Positions 10,036-18,112 of a stretch of DNA of 64,000 nt are shown here, piece by piece. The notes beneath the pieces are model-generated. The model did no database searches, had not been told where the DNA came from, and saw only the letters and a program-made list of their open reading frames with translations. Each line of letters begins with the position of its first letter. Positions within the stretch are counted from its first letter, which is position 1. This stretch comes from a bacterium (GTDB taxonomy: Bacteria > Campylobacterota > Campylobacteria > Campylobacterales > Sulfurovaceae): positions 1 to 64,000 of the forward strand of contig JAHJJU010000097.1 of the NCBI GenBank assembly GCA_018822805.1, in the 5' to 3' direction. The position numbers and the translations under genes are program-made.

Positions 10036-13000
10036 TAACACGCCTAAAACCTCTATACTCTCACTTAAAGAGATTCTAGGAATTGTTATTGTCTTCTCGT
10101 TTGTACTTTACTTGCTCTTTCCAAAAGGAGACATTGAGAACATCATGATCGAAAGTCATGAAAACACCAACCTCTCCATCAACTACTTAGAGAGTATGTT
10201 ACTCTACTACCCGGACAACAGTAAACTGCAAATGAGTTTGGTTAAAAACTACCGTTTCCGAGGTGATCTTGAAAAAGCCATACAACTAAACAATGAACTC
10301 ATGGAAAAAGAATTGAGTCAAGAGCTTTTAGATCAAGTGCATAAATACAGATACCTTTTACTAAAAGACAGTTACTTTCAAGAGCCATCTAAAATAAAAC
10401 AAAAAACATTATTGGTCGAAGTACAACAAACCCTTTTAGATTACTTTAACCATCAACAACAGAACCAAGATTACTTTTTCTTTTTTTCAGAAGCGACACA
10501 AATGAACATTCCCAAATTGGAATACAGTGCACTTCAAGGACTTATGAACCAACGTAAAGATTTAAGAATCCACGAACTAGAAGAACAAGCATTTTATTTA
10601 GCCATCAGCCTAGAAAAAAAAGAAGATGCTTATGCCTATCTACAAAAACTATTGCAGTACAAAGAGCTCAATCCTAGAATCGCAGAAGATGCCCTCAATC
10701 TTCTAATGGAACATAAAGCGTATGAGCAAGTTGCCGACATCGCAACCAAGCTTTTTTTAACTGCCAAAAATAATAAAGATGAAATTCGATTTTTCAACAT
10801 TGCACTCTATGGATTATCACAAAACCCTAAAAATCAACACGATGCGATTCAAGATCTTATTCAACACTATCTAGCACGTCATGAACTGAAGTCTTACGAT
10901 ATTATTATTATCATCAACAGCTTTTTACAAGTGGGTGCTTTAGATGAAGCCAACAAGTTTGTTGAACAAACGTTTAAAACTTACCTCAAAGAGTTTAATG
11001 AAGCAGCCCTAGAACTTGCTATTAACAGTTTTGTCTTCAACAGTAAACTCCCTTTTGCACAAGAGCTTGTAGCCTTTACGTATGAGAAGTTCCCCACACA
11101 AAAATGGCTCGATAAAAAGATACAAATTGCCACATGGTTAGGAGATGTTGAAGAAGCCGTTGGCTCAAATATAGAAGGCTACCGAGTGTTTGGCGATGAT
11201 AAATATGAAACCTATCTGTTAGAGTCCGGTACCCTTGACACAGCTTATGAAATTTTAGGAGAAATCTACCAAAACAAAGTCGAAAGTGGTGCCTACCAAT
11301 TTGTAGAGAAATTGGCTGAATATTTTGAGTATATCGGCGAAATTCCAAAAGCAGAAACTTACTTTTTAAATCTCTATCAACGTATACAAAATGAGCCCAT
11401 ACAGAAACAAGCCATTCTATTTTCATATAAAAACAGTCACTTTGCACAGGGTATTGCTCTTTATGAAAACTATAAAAAGCATTATGGCATAGATAAATGG
11501 TTGCATGAACTCAGCATAAAAAAACTGATGGCACTCAAAGAGTTTAAAAAATCCGAACTTTATGCCCAAGCATTGGAACCGACAAAGGTCTACAATGCTA
11601 CAGCCCAAAAGCTTTTAGAAAAGCTTTATCTTCCTAATGATTCAGATTTTTACACCCAACTCATAGACCTCTCTTGGATGCATAAAAGCTACCCATATCT
11701 TTATAAAATTTTATGGAAATTAGAGAAACAAAAGAGCTTAAAACAGAGAGGTTATGAGAAGTTGGTTCAACTCGAAGATGCCATCAACAAAGGTAAACGC
11801 ATTGCTTACCTCTATGAAAATCTATGGGAAAAAACTAAAAACGACACTTACCTCTTTGCACTCTTCTACAAATATAGTGAAGATAAAAACTTTGATGCCT
11901 TGACGAAACTGATTGGCACACTTAACCCTACTATAAAAAAAGCTTTAGAAAAGAGTATTCAGTACCAAATACTTCTAGCCAACTACTACGCACAAACAAC
12001 CCAAATGAACAAAGCCCTAAGCACGTTTAAAAAAGCACTAAAATTGGATAAAAGCAACGCTACAACCCATCAAGCTTATTTATGGTTTTTACTCGACAAT
12101 CATAATACCAAAGCCCTATTAACAGAAGTAAATCTTCTTAAAAAAAGCCCCCAACTACAAAGTCAAGTCGGTTTTCCTTCAGTGGTGGCTGCTATGGAAT
12201 TGCAACAGAGTGACCTTGCCCTGCGTTGGCTAAAACCTCTTTTAAAATTCGATAAAAAGAACATTGAGTACCAAGTACTGTATGCCGATATTTTAGAACT
12301 TCAAGACCGAAGCAATGGTGCTAAGAAAATTCGTATGCATCTTTTTAAAGTTTTGAACAGCTTAATTAAACAATCGCCACAACGCTTAAAAGAAAAAGAT
12401 TTTGCACGCGTTTACCTGCGATTGGTTACCCTCTATGTTACCCCTTATGGTAAAAAAAGCATCTACTTTAAACAGTTACAATCGCTCTTTAAAGAGGAAG
12501 ATTATATGCAGATGAAAATCGGTTGGCATACCATGAACAACAGTGAAGACAAAGTTAAATATTTGGCTGATAAACATCACATAAATATTCCTTGGCTAAA
12601 CCTTTACCTAGCGATAAGCCGAGGTGATGACACTACAAAACAACAGCTCCTGCAAGAGCATAAAAATATTTTACCATTCAGAGACAGGGTTATGGCTGCA
12701 TTGGATATCGGCGATAGAGCTACTGCCTACACCCTTGCTTTTAAAGGATTGGAAGAGAACAGCCGAGATACAGACCTCTATAGTATCTATTGGAACATGA
12801 TTAAAGAAGATGATTTTAAGGGTCAGATTCGTTCAAAATATACCCATTTATCTGATAACCTTACTGCTATTGAGAGTGAAGTTTACCACCGATGGCATCT
12901 CTTTAAAGGAATAGAGTCTAAACTCTCCTTTACACAGTACCGTTACCAACAGAGACCGACAACTACCGATAATACACTTGCTTTAACATTAAAAAATAGT

Positions 13001-13654
13001 CATACAAAATTCTTATGGGATTTCACACTGGAACAACATAATTCCGACCATGATTTTCTATCAGCATCATTAGAAACCCAATACAGCCTTAGCGATCTTA
13101 CCCTAGGTTTGAATGCCCACTATCAAACCAAAACCCTACAAACACCTGAGCTTCAAACCAATGCCATGATGGACTCCTTTGAAGTAAGCTTACAAAAACC
13201 ATTAAGTCATCGTATTCAAGTAGGAGCATCCTATAAAGAGAACAGCTATAGCTATCAAAACAAAACAAAATTGGGTGATTCAAAACACCTCCAATTCAAT
13301 GGAAATTACATTCTTCGTGCTGCTTATCCTGACATCAATATCAACAGTTATCTCAATGTTAACCGATACGATTTCCTAGTCGAAAACCATCTACTGCCTC
13401 AAGACTTCTGCGAACTGGGTTCACAACTGAGCATTGGAACCAATGCAAAAGAGAGTTTCCATCGAAGTTGGCGACCGTTTGGTAGCATTGGTCTGGCTGT
13501 AAACAATCACCAAAATATTGGTAGTTCCCTCTCTTTTGGGGTAGCCGGTATGGTCAATCGTGAAGATGCATTAAGTCTACAATTCGACTACAGCAATGGT
13601 ATTGGTGCCATCTCCAATCCTGTTTATGGTGCTTCAATGAATTATCGGTTCTAA
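10016..13654 (+). CDS. pelB: PelB, TPR scaffold and outer-membrane export barrel
   Basis: A 1212-residue protein, close to Pseudomonas PelB (about 1190). A single N-terminal membrane helix (about residues 16-33) is followed by a long periplasmic TPR superhelix (about 45-900) and a C-terminal beta-barrel of alternating strands (about 950-1212) ending in aromatic NYRF. PelB is the outer-membrane exit pore, and its TPRs contact PelA. The start is TTG at 10016, overlapping pelA by 20 bases, with AAAAGGAAG upstream; no ATG fits as well. The stop codon overlaps the left arm of a long palindrome (13652-13698). Confidence 0.93.
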   Translation: MYLSANNNTPKTSILSLKEILGIVIVFSFVLYLLFPKGDIENIMIESHENTNLSINYLESMLLYYPDNSKLQMSLVKNYRFRGDLEKAIQLNNELMEKELSQELLDQVHKYRYLLLKDSYFQEPSKIKQKTLLVEVQQTLLDYFNHQQQNQDYFFFFSEATQMNIPKLEYSALQGLMNQRKDLRIHELEEQAFYLAISLEKKEDAYAYLQKLLQYKELNPRIAEDALNLLMEHKAYEQVADIATKLFLTAKNNKDEIRFFNIALYGLSQNPKNQHDAIQDLIQHYLARHELKSYDIIIIINSFLQVGALDEANKFVEQTFKTYLKEFNEAALELAINSFVFNSKLPFAQELVAFTYEKFPTQKWLDKKIQIATWLGDVEEAVGSNIEGYRVFGDDKYETYLLESGTLDTAYEILGEIYQNKVESGAYQFVEKLAEYFEYIGEIPKAETYFLNLYQRIQNEPIQKQAILFSYKNSHFAQGIALYENYKKHYGIDKWLHELSIKKLMALKEFKKSELYAQALEPTKVYNATAQKLLEKLYLPNDSDFYTQLIDLSWMHKSYPYLYKILWKLEKQKSLKQRGYEKLVQLEDAINKGKRIAYLYENLWEKTKNDTYLFALFYKYSEDKNFDALTKLIGTLNPTIKKALEKSIQYQILLANYYAQTTQMNKALSTFKKALKLDKSNATTHQAYLWFLLDNHNTKALLTEVNLLKKSPQLQSQVGFPSVVAAMELQQSDLALRWLKPLLKFDKKNIEYQVLYADILELQDRSNGAKKIRMHLFKVLNSLIKQSPQRLKEKDFARVYLRLVTLYVTPYGKKSIYFKQLQSLFKEEDYMQMKIGWHTMNNSEDKVKYLADKHHINIPWLNLYLAISRGDDTTKQQLLQEHKNILPFRDRVMAALDIGDRATAYTLAFKGLEENSRDTDLYSIYWNMIKEDDFKGQIRSKYTHLSDNLTAIESEVYHRWHLFKGIESKLSFTQYRYQQRPTTTDNTLALTLKNSHTKFLWDFTLEQHNSDHDFLSASLETQYSLSDLTLGLNAHYQTKTLQTPELQTNAMMDSFEVSLQKPLSHRIQVGASYKENSYSYQNKTKLGDSKHLQFNGNYILRAAYPDININSYLNVNRYDFLVENHLLPQDFCELGSQLSIGTNAKESFHRSWRPFGSIGLAVNNHQNIGSSLSFGVAGMVNREDALSLQFDYSNGIGAISNPVYGASMNYRF

Positions 13655-13698
13655 GTACCTGACCATAATAAATGACATTTATTATGGTCAGGTACTTA
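13652..13698. repeat. 47-nt perfect palindromic element
   Basis: A 23-bp perfect inverted repeat with a single-base centre, beginning AAGTACCTGACC and ending in the reverse complement GGTCAGGTACTT. It overlaps the pelB stop codon. The left arm recurs with one mismatch at 23035-23056 and at 62231-62252, so this is a dispersed sequence rather than a private terminator. There is no T-tract after it, although it could still stop or stabilise the pel transcript. A nosL promoter box begins directly after it. Confidence 0.85.
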
Positions 13699-13731
13699 AT
13701 TAACAGATATTTAACACTCTAGGGATATAAT
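13699..13731 (+). promoter_or_regulatory. Direct-repeat promoter of nosL (33-nt layout)
   Basis: ATTAAC-N5-TTTAAC-N10-TATAAT. Two related hexamers 11 bp apart end exactly 10 bp before a perfect -10. This is the layout of a PhoB/OmpR-type activator site that replaces the -35. A start about 7 bp after the -10 would leave a very short leader before the nosL ATG at 13750. Confidence 0.55.
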
Positions 13732-13749
13732 GATATAAAGGAAAACTTG

Positions 13750-14475
13750 ATGTTTATAAAAAAAATTTTATTGCCAATTCTACTTATAATCGGTCTTCTA
13801 TCTTTGACTCATGCCGATGAGCCCATACCCACCCAAAAGCAAAAAGAGAAAAAAATCTATCCAATGGGTCAAAAACTCTTTGAGAAAAAATGCAAAACTG
13901 ATATAAATTTCAGTACCTATAGTGAAATCAATGCTCTAAAAGCAAGTCTGATTAATGATAAACTCTGTACCACACTCAAAGAGCAACAGCTTCAAGCTGT
14001 TACCCTCTACCTATGGGAAGTTAAAAGAGTTAATCTTATGAGTAAAAATAATAAACGTATAGAAGTAGCAAAAGATGAAAAATGCCCTGTCTGTGGTATG
14101 TTTACCTACAAGTACCCCAAATGGGCTACTCAAATATTTTACAAAGAGGGTGAACATGAACAGCACTACTCTTTTGATGGGGTTAAAGATTTAATGAAAT
14201 TCTACTTCGATCCAATGGCATGGGGAAACCATGGAAACGCCAAAAAAGAACATATTTCCAAAATTTTAGTCACCGACTACTACACGCAAAAAGCCATTGA
14301 TGGAACAGAAGCATTCTATGTTGTGGGTTCAGATATTTTAGGACCTATGGGAAATGAGTTGATACCCTTTGCACAACAAAGTGATGCCAAAACCTTTTTA
14401 GACGACCACAGTGGAAAAACCATCGTTACTTTTGATAAAATAACCAAAGAAGAAGTCTATAAATTAGATCAATAA
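13750..14475 (+). CDS. NosL-family copper-binding protein, secreted
   Basis: About 241 residues with a signal peptide (cleavage near LTHAD). The first half is family-poor. The second half is a NosL domain with the signature CPVCGMFTYKYPKWATQIFY (about residues 116-135), whose Cys and Met residues bind Cu(I) in NosL. NosL delivers copper to nitrous oxide reductase, but no nos structural genes are in this window. Together with the next two genes it may form a periplasmic copper-handling unit. I chose ATG 13750 over the TTG one codon upstream because of spacing to AAAGG. Confidence 0.8.
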   Translation: MFIKKILLPILLIIGLLSLTHADEPIPTQKQKEKKIYPMGQKLFEKKCKTDINFSTYSEINALKASLINDKLCTTLKEQQLQAVTLYLWEVKRVNLMSKNNKRIEVAKDEKCPVCGMFTYKYPKWATQIFYKEGEHEQHYSFDGVKDLMKFYFDPMAWGNHGNAKKEHISKILVTDYYTQKAIDGTEAFYVVGSDILGPMGNELIPFAQQSDAKTFLDDHSGKTIVTFDKITKEEVYKLDQ

Positions 14476-14496
14476 ACAAAAAAAGAGGAGAATCAG

Positions 14497-14811
14497 ATGC
14501 ATCAAAAAAGTTATACCCTCTTTTATATTCTCATCGGACTTGTTAGCATTTTCATAATCCAACTCTTCTATTTACAACAAACAAAAAGCATGACTCCGAC
14601 CCAACAGCTAAAAAAAGAGTACTTTGTCACCATAGCAGGTCTACCTGACCTTGCTTTGGTTACTGAAACCTCATCGGTTCGACACCGAACACTCAGTGAT
14701 TTATTTTCACTCTACCGAGATGATGCCAACTTAAGAGAGTATTTCCCCTCAACTTTTGCCTACGCACACTCACCTATTTTAAACAAGGATTCCTCCATTG
14801 AAAAACATTAA
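14497..14811 (+). CDS. Small single-pass membrane protein in the nosL cluster
   Basis: A 104-residue protein with one hydrophobic N-terminal segment (about residues 7-26) and a periplasmic tail. I do not recognise a family. It has a strong AGAGGAG ribosome binding site, starts 21 bases after nosL and overlaps the following permease gene by 14 bases, so the three genes are almost certainly cotranscribed. A role as accessory subunit of the permease is an inference from position only. Confidence 0.7.
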   Translation: MHQKSYTLFYILIGLVSIFIIQLFYLQQTKSMTPTQQLKKEYFVTIAGLPDLALVTETSSVRHRTLSDLFSLYRDDANLREYFPSTFAYAHSPILNKDSSIEKH

Positions 14812-15982
14812 CCTCTATTTGGTTGAATTCGCCATCAATGCCCTACTAAGAGCCAAAAGTAAAAATATTTTTATTCTGGTTGTTTTCACTCTTTTAACTT
14901 CCCTACTGACAGCTGTTTTTCTAATAACAGGTTCTATAAAACATGAACTCCAATCGACCGTTCAGGCTCTACCTCAAATAACCGTACAGAAAATCAAAGC
15001 AGGACGGCACTACGATATTGATACGATAATTGCAGATGATATCATCAACATTGCCGGAGTCAGTGAAGCAACGCCTAGAGTATGGGGGTATTACTACTTT
15101 GAAAATGCCGGGGTAAACTTTTCACTGCTTGGCATAGACCAATATGAACAGCAGTACAAAGAGAGTCTTAGTAAAGTGGTTGAAACGTACGATTTTGACA
15201 CTCCAAACAGCGAAGCTCAAATGATTGTAGGTCAAGGGGTTCAAAAGATTATGCAAGAGAACTACTATAAGGACTATTTTAACTTTATCAAACCCGACGG
15301 AAGTTTCAAAAAAGTAACGCTAGCAGGAGTTTTTGATGCCCAGACGCAATTAGAATCCAACGACATGATTCTTATGTCAAAAGAGAACGTACGAGAGATC
15401 TTCGGTATCTCCGAAAACAGAGCCACCGATATTGTGGTTAAAGTTCCCAATCCAGAAGAGGTAAGCACCATTGCTTCTAAAATCAAAATGATGTACCCCG
15501 ATACCCGAGTGATAAGCTCAAACGATTTACAAGTAAGTTATCAAAATATCTTTGACTATAAATCAGGTGTTTTTTTAGCCCTCTTTACCATTGCTCTCTT
15601 TACATTTTTTATGATTATCTATGACAAAACAAGTGGATTAAGTTCTGAAGAGAAACGAGAAATAGGGATACTAAAAGCGATTGGATGGAGAGTAGATGAT
15701 ATACTCAAAGAAAAATTTTATGAAGCCTTCATCGTCTCATTTTTAGCATATACCTTAGGCGTCATTTTAGCTTTTGGGTTTGTCTACCTTTTTCAAGCTC
15801 CACTTTTACGCGAAATCTTTGTGGGTTATTCACAGTTAAAGACCTCGTTTGAATTGCCCTTTATTTTTGACCTTCAAATGCTCTTTTTGGTCTTCTTTTT
15901 GTCGGTTCCCATTTACATTGCTGCAACCATTATCCCCTCATGGAGGGCTGCAACATTAGAAGTAGATGAAATTATACGTTAA
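14798..15982 (+). CDS. FtsX/MacB-type ABC transporter permease
   Basis: A 394-residue protein with the FtsX/LolC-like layout: an N-terminal membrane helix (about 20-42), a large periplasmic domain (about 45-250) and three C-terminal membrane helices. The conserved cytoplasmic loop EEKREIGILKAIGWRVDDIL precedes the second of these. Such permeases need a LolD-like ATPase, normally encoded next to them, but none is here: the gene is followed after 24 bases by a convergent gene. The start is TTG 14798 with AAGGA upstream, inside the previous gene. It may help deliver copper or a lipoprotein together with NosL; the substrate is unknown. Confidence 0.82.
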   Translation: MKNINLYLVEFAINALLRAKSKNIFILVVFTLLTSLLTAVFLITGSIKHELQSTVQALPQITVQKIKAGRHYDIDTIIADDIINIAGVSEATPRVWGYYYFENAGVNFSLLGIDQYEQQYKESLSKVVETYDFDTPNSEAQMIVGQGVQKIMQENYYKDYFNFIKPDGSFKKVTLAGVFDAQTQLESNDMILMSKENVREIFGISENRATDIVVKVPNPEEVSTIASKIKMMYPDTRVISSNDLQVSYQNIFDYKSGVFLALFTIALFTFFMIIYDKTSGLSSEEKREIGILKAIGWRVDDILKEKFYEAFIVSFLAYTLGVILAFGFVYLFQAPLLREIFVGYSQLKTSFELPFIFDLQMLFLVFFLSVPIYIAATIIPSWRAATLEVDEIIR

Positions 15983-16006
15983 ATTCATCCACTTCTCAAC
16001 TTATTT

Positions 16007-16477
16007 TTACTCGTTAATTGCTGCTTTTGATGCTGCCTCTTCTTCTTTCATTATGGCTTCTTCTTCCCGATCGGTAACATCTTCTGCTTCTTGCATTAAC
16101 GCTTCTTGTTTTTCAAGCATTGCCTCTTCAGCAGAAAGTTGTTCAATGGCATTATCTTCTACTGCCTCATCCGGCATATCTTCTGATACTTCCATCTCTT
16201 CTGTTTCATCTAAAGTTTCTTCTTCATAATTAACTTGTGCATCTGCTATTTCTTGACTCTCTATCTCTTGACTTAAGGCTTCTTGCTCTTCCATCATTTT
16301 ATCTATATCGAGAGTGTTTTCTTCTATATTCTCTTGTACAGCACGATCTGCTTCTCTTACTACCGTACTCTTTTCCATTGTTGCATCATCACTATTTTTA
16401 TTAATATTTAGACCATAGATATAAAATGCTATGACACCTAACATTAATATGGCTATAAAAACGGCTACTCTTTTCAT
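16007..16477 (-). CDS. Membrane-anchored acidic coiled-coil protein
   Basis: A 156-residue protein with one N-terminal membrane helix (about 5-24) followed by a very acidic Glu/Ala/Met-rich region predicted as coiled coil (about 40-150, e.g. EAMLEKQEALMQEAEDV). I recognise no family. It has an AAAGGATT ribosome binding site and is convergent with the ABC permease gene. Low complexity makes similarity searches unreliable. It could be a periplasmic structural or anchoring protein, but nothing in the sequence decides this. Confidence 0.65.
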   Translation of the reverse strand: MKRVAVFIAILMLGVIAFYIYGLNINKNSDDATMEKSTVVREADRAVQENIEENTLDIDKMMEEQEALSQEIESQEIADAQVNYEEETLDETEEMEVSEDMPDEAVEDNAIEQLSAEEAMLEKQEALMQEAEDVTDREEEAIMKEEEAASKAAINE

Positions 16478-16648
16478 GTGAATCCTTTCTCTTTATTATA
16501 GAGCATTATATATTTTTTTCAGATAAATTAATGCATTAATTTATAATAGCATCTGCTACATATAATAACATTAGCTAACGATATCAAGTTACCTATAGTA
16601 TCAAAGGGAGAATATGAAGGATTTTTGTACATTTTTACCTGAATACAA

Positions 16649-16731
16649 TGTTTCCTATTGTTTCAAACTTTTAAAATGGTAACATTTTAAACAAATAATG
16701 TTTCAACTTTGTTACCTATTCAGGCTATAAT
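16649..16731 (+). promoter_or_regulatory. mdh1 promoter with repeated TGTTTC boxes
   Basis: TGTTTC occurs at 16649 and 16659, then TGTTTC-N5-TGTTAC at 16699-16715, followed by N10 and a perfect TATAAT at 16726-16731. The proximal pair has the same 33-nt layout as several other promoters in this window. The upstream pair lies 50 bp away, about five helical turns. This suggests two bound activator dimers on one DNA face. The predicted transcript has an unusually long leader of about 120 nt. Confidence 0.6.
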
Positions 16732-16738
16732 ATCAAGC

Positions 16739-16836
16739 TTGTTTAAATTTCTTCGTTCCCAAACTGTGTTTGGTAATGTATATACACCAATTACTATATA
16801 TATTCCCAAGCTCTCGGTTGGGAACCATTTAAACAA
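16739..16836 (+). repeat. Nested inverted-repeat element in the mdh1 leader
   Basis: An outer inverted repeat pairs TTGTTTAAAT (16739) with ATTTAAACAA (16827), and GTTCCCAA (16755) with TTGGGAAC (16818). Between them lie smaller hairpins such as CCAAAC/GTTTGG and TTCCCAA/TTGGGAA. By position it fills the 5' leader between the -10 and the mdh1 start. It may be an RNA structure or a small mobile palindromic element of the CGTTCCCAA...TTGGGAACG kind. The 383 bases between genes here hold nothing else I recognise besides the promoter. Confidence 0.6.
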
Positions 16837-16860
16837 ATCATTTCAAAAACAAGGATTACA

Positions 16861-17817
16861 ATGGCAAAAGGTAAAAAGGTAACGGTTATCGGGACTGGTA
16901 ATTTTGGTTCAACAGTAGCATTTATATTGGCAATGAATGGGGTATGTCATAATGTTGTACTACGAGGTAGAAACTATGATATAGCAAAAGGTAAAGCCCT
17001 AGATATGTCTCAAGCTGCTAATGCAGCAAGACAACATACTATTGTAAAAGCTGCAAAAGGTCCGGAAGATATGGCTGATTCAGATATAGTAGTCATCACA
17101 GCAGGAGCACCAAGAACACCGGGTATGCATCGTGATGATTTATTATTAAAAAATGCTGAGATTGTAAAAAGATATTCTGAAGAGATTAAAGAGTATGCTC
17201 CAAATGCAATTGTAGTTGTTGTCAGTAATCCACTTGATGTTATGACCTATGTTGCTTTAAAAATAACCGGTTTTCCAAGAGAGAGAGTTCTAGGAATGGC
17301 AGGTATTCTTGATGCTGCTAGAATGGCTCATTTTATCTATGAAAAACTTGAAGTAGGTGCCGGACAAATTAGAGCAACGGTTATGGGTGGACATGGTGAT
17401 ACGATGGTTCCACTTAAAAAGTTTACTACGGTTGCAGGTATTCCGATTAGTGACCTATTAACGGCTGAAGAGATTGATGACATTGTTGAAAAAACTAAAA
17501 ATGGTGGTGCTGAAATTGTTCAACTATTGGGTAGTGGCTCAGCCTACTATGCTCCTGCAAAATCAACAGCAATTATGGTTGAGTCTATGTTAAAAGACAC
17601 CAATCAAGTCCACTCATGTGCTGTTATGCTCAAAGATGAATTTGATCACAGTGACATTGTTAGTGGCGTTCCGGTTATGATAGGTGGCAATGGTGCTGAA
17701 AAAATCATGAAAAACTTCAAGCTTGATGACTGTCAAAAAGAGAGATTTAGAAAATCTGTTAAATCTGTTCAAGAGATGGTCGATAAGCTCTATGAATTAA
17801 AATTCTTTGACAACTAA
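16861..17817 (+). CDS. mdh: Malate dehydrogenase, LDH-like type (paralogue 1, possibly NADP-preferring)
   Basis: A 318-residue LDH/MDH-fold enzyme converting malate and oxaloacetate. It has the nucleotide motif VIGTGNFGS, the mobile loop PRTPGMHRDDL with MDH-type arginines, NPLDVMTY, and the active-site His in GGHGDTMVPL. The conserved Asp at the end of strand beta-2, which selects NAD, is replaced: the segment reads VVLRGRNYD, whereas the two paralogues below read LLYDI and VLFDI. Gly plus Arg there is typical of NADP-dependent relatives, so this copy may use NADP(H). It has its own strong promoter and a downstream hairpin. Confidence 0.92.
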   Translation: MAKGKKVTVIGTGNFGSTVAFILAMNGVCHNVVLRGRNYDIAKGKALDMSQAANAARQHTIVKAAKGPEDMADSDIVVITAGAPRTPGMHRDDLLLKNAEIVKRYSEEIKEYAPNAIVVVVSNPLDVMTYVALKITGFPRERVLGMAGILDAARMAHFIYEKLEVGAGQIRATVMGGHGDTMVPLKKFTTVAGIPISDLLTAEEIDDIVEKTKNGGAEIVQLLGSGSAYYAPAKSTAIMVESMLKDTNQVHSCAVMLKDEFDHSDIVSGVPVMIGGNGAEKIMKNFKLDDCQKERFRKSVKSVQEMVDKLYELKFFDN

Positions 17818-17834
17818 TTAACGCCTTCTTTTAA

Positions 17835-17862
17835 TCATTTGTATGGGGTTCCATACAAATGA
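17835..17862. terminator. Hairpin after mdh1
   Basis: A perfect 12-bp stem, TCATTTGTATGG paired with CCATACAAATGA around a GGTT loop, lies 18 bases after the mdh1 stop. There is no T-run directly after it, so termination would be weak or factor-assisted. Confidence 0.6.
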
Positions 17863-18112
17863 CCTCCCTTCTTCAATAATATAACTATTTTTTATACTAA
17901 CCATCAACTATATTAATGTATGTTACACTTTTCTACAAGAGACTTATTTTTAAACATTTAATCGAATCAAAATGATACATTTGGATAAAAATATGTTATG
18001 TTAAAAGACATTCATAAGTTTAACTAATTGTACTGATAAATAAAATTTATTCTTATTTGTTTCTATAATGTTTACTTATTTGTGACTTAAAACTATAAAG
18101 GGAGAGTACTTA

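Noticed and set aside
13750-15982. A nitrous oxide reductase (nos) cluster
   Set aside because: Only a NosL-like gene is present; no NosZ, NosD, NosF or NosY was found, so the process itself cannot be claimed.
15966-16229. Ser-rich 87-codon frame overlapping the permease end
   Set aside because: It is the antisense of the acidic coiled-coil gene at 16007-16477; the Ser-rich composition is a mirror of its Glu/Ala codons.
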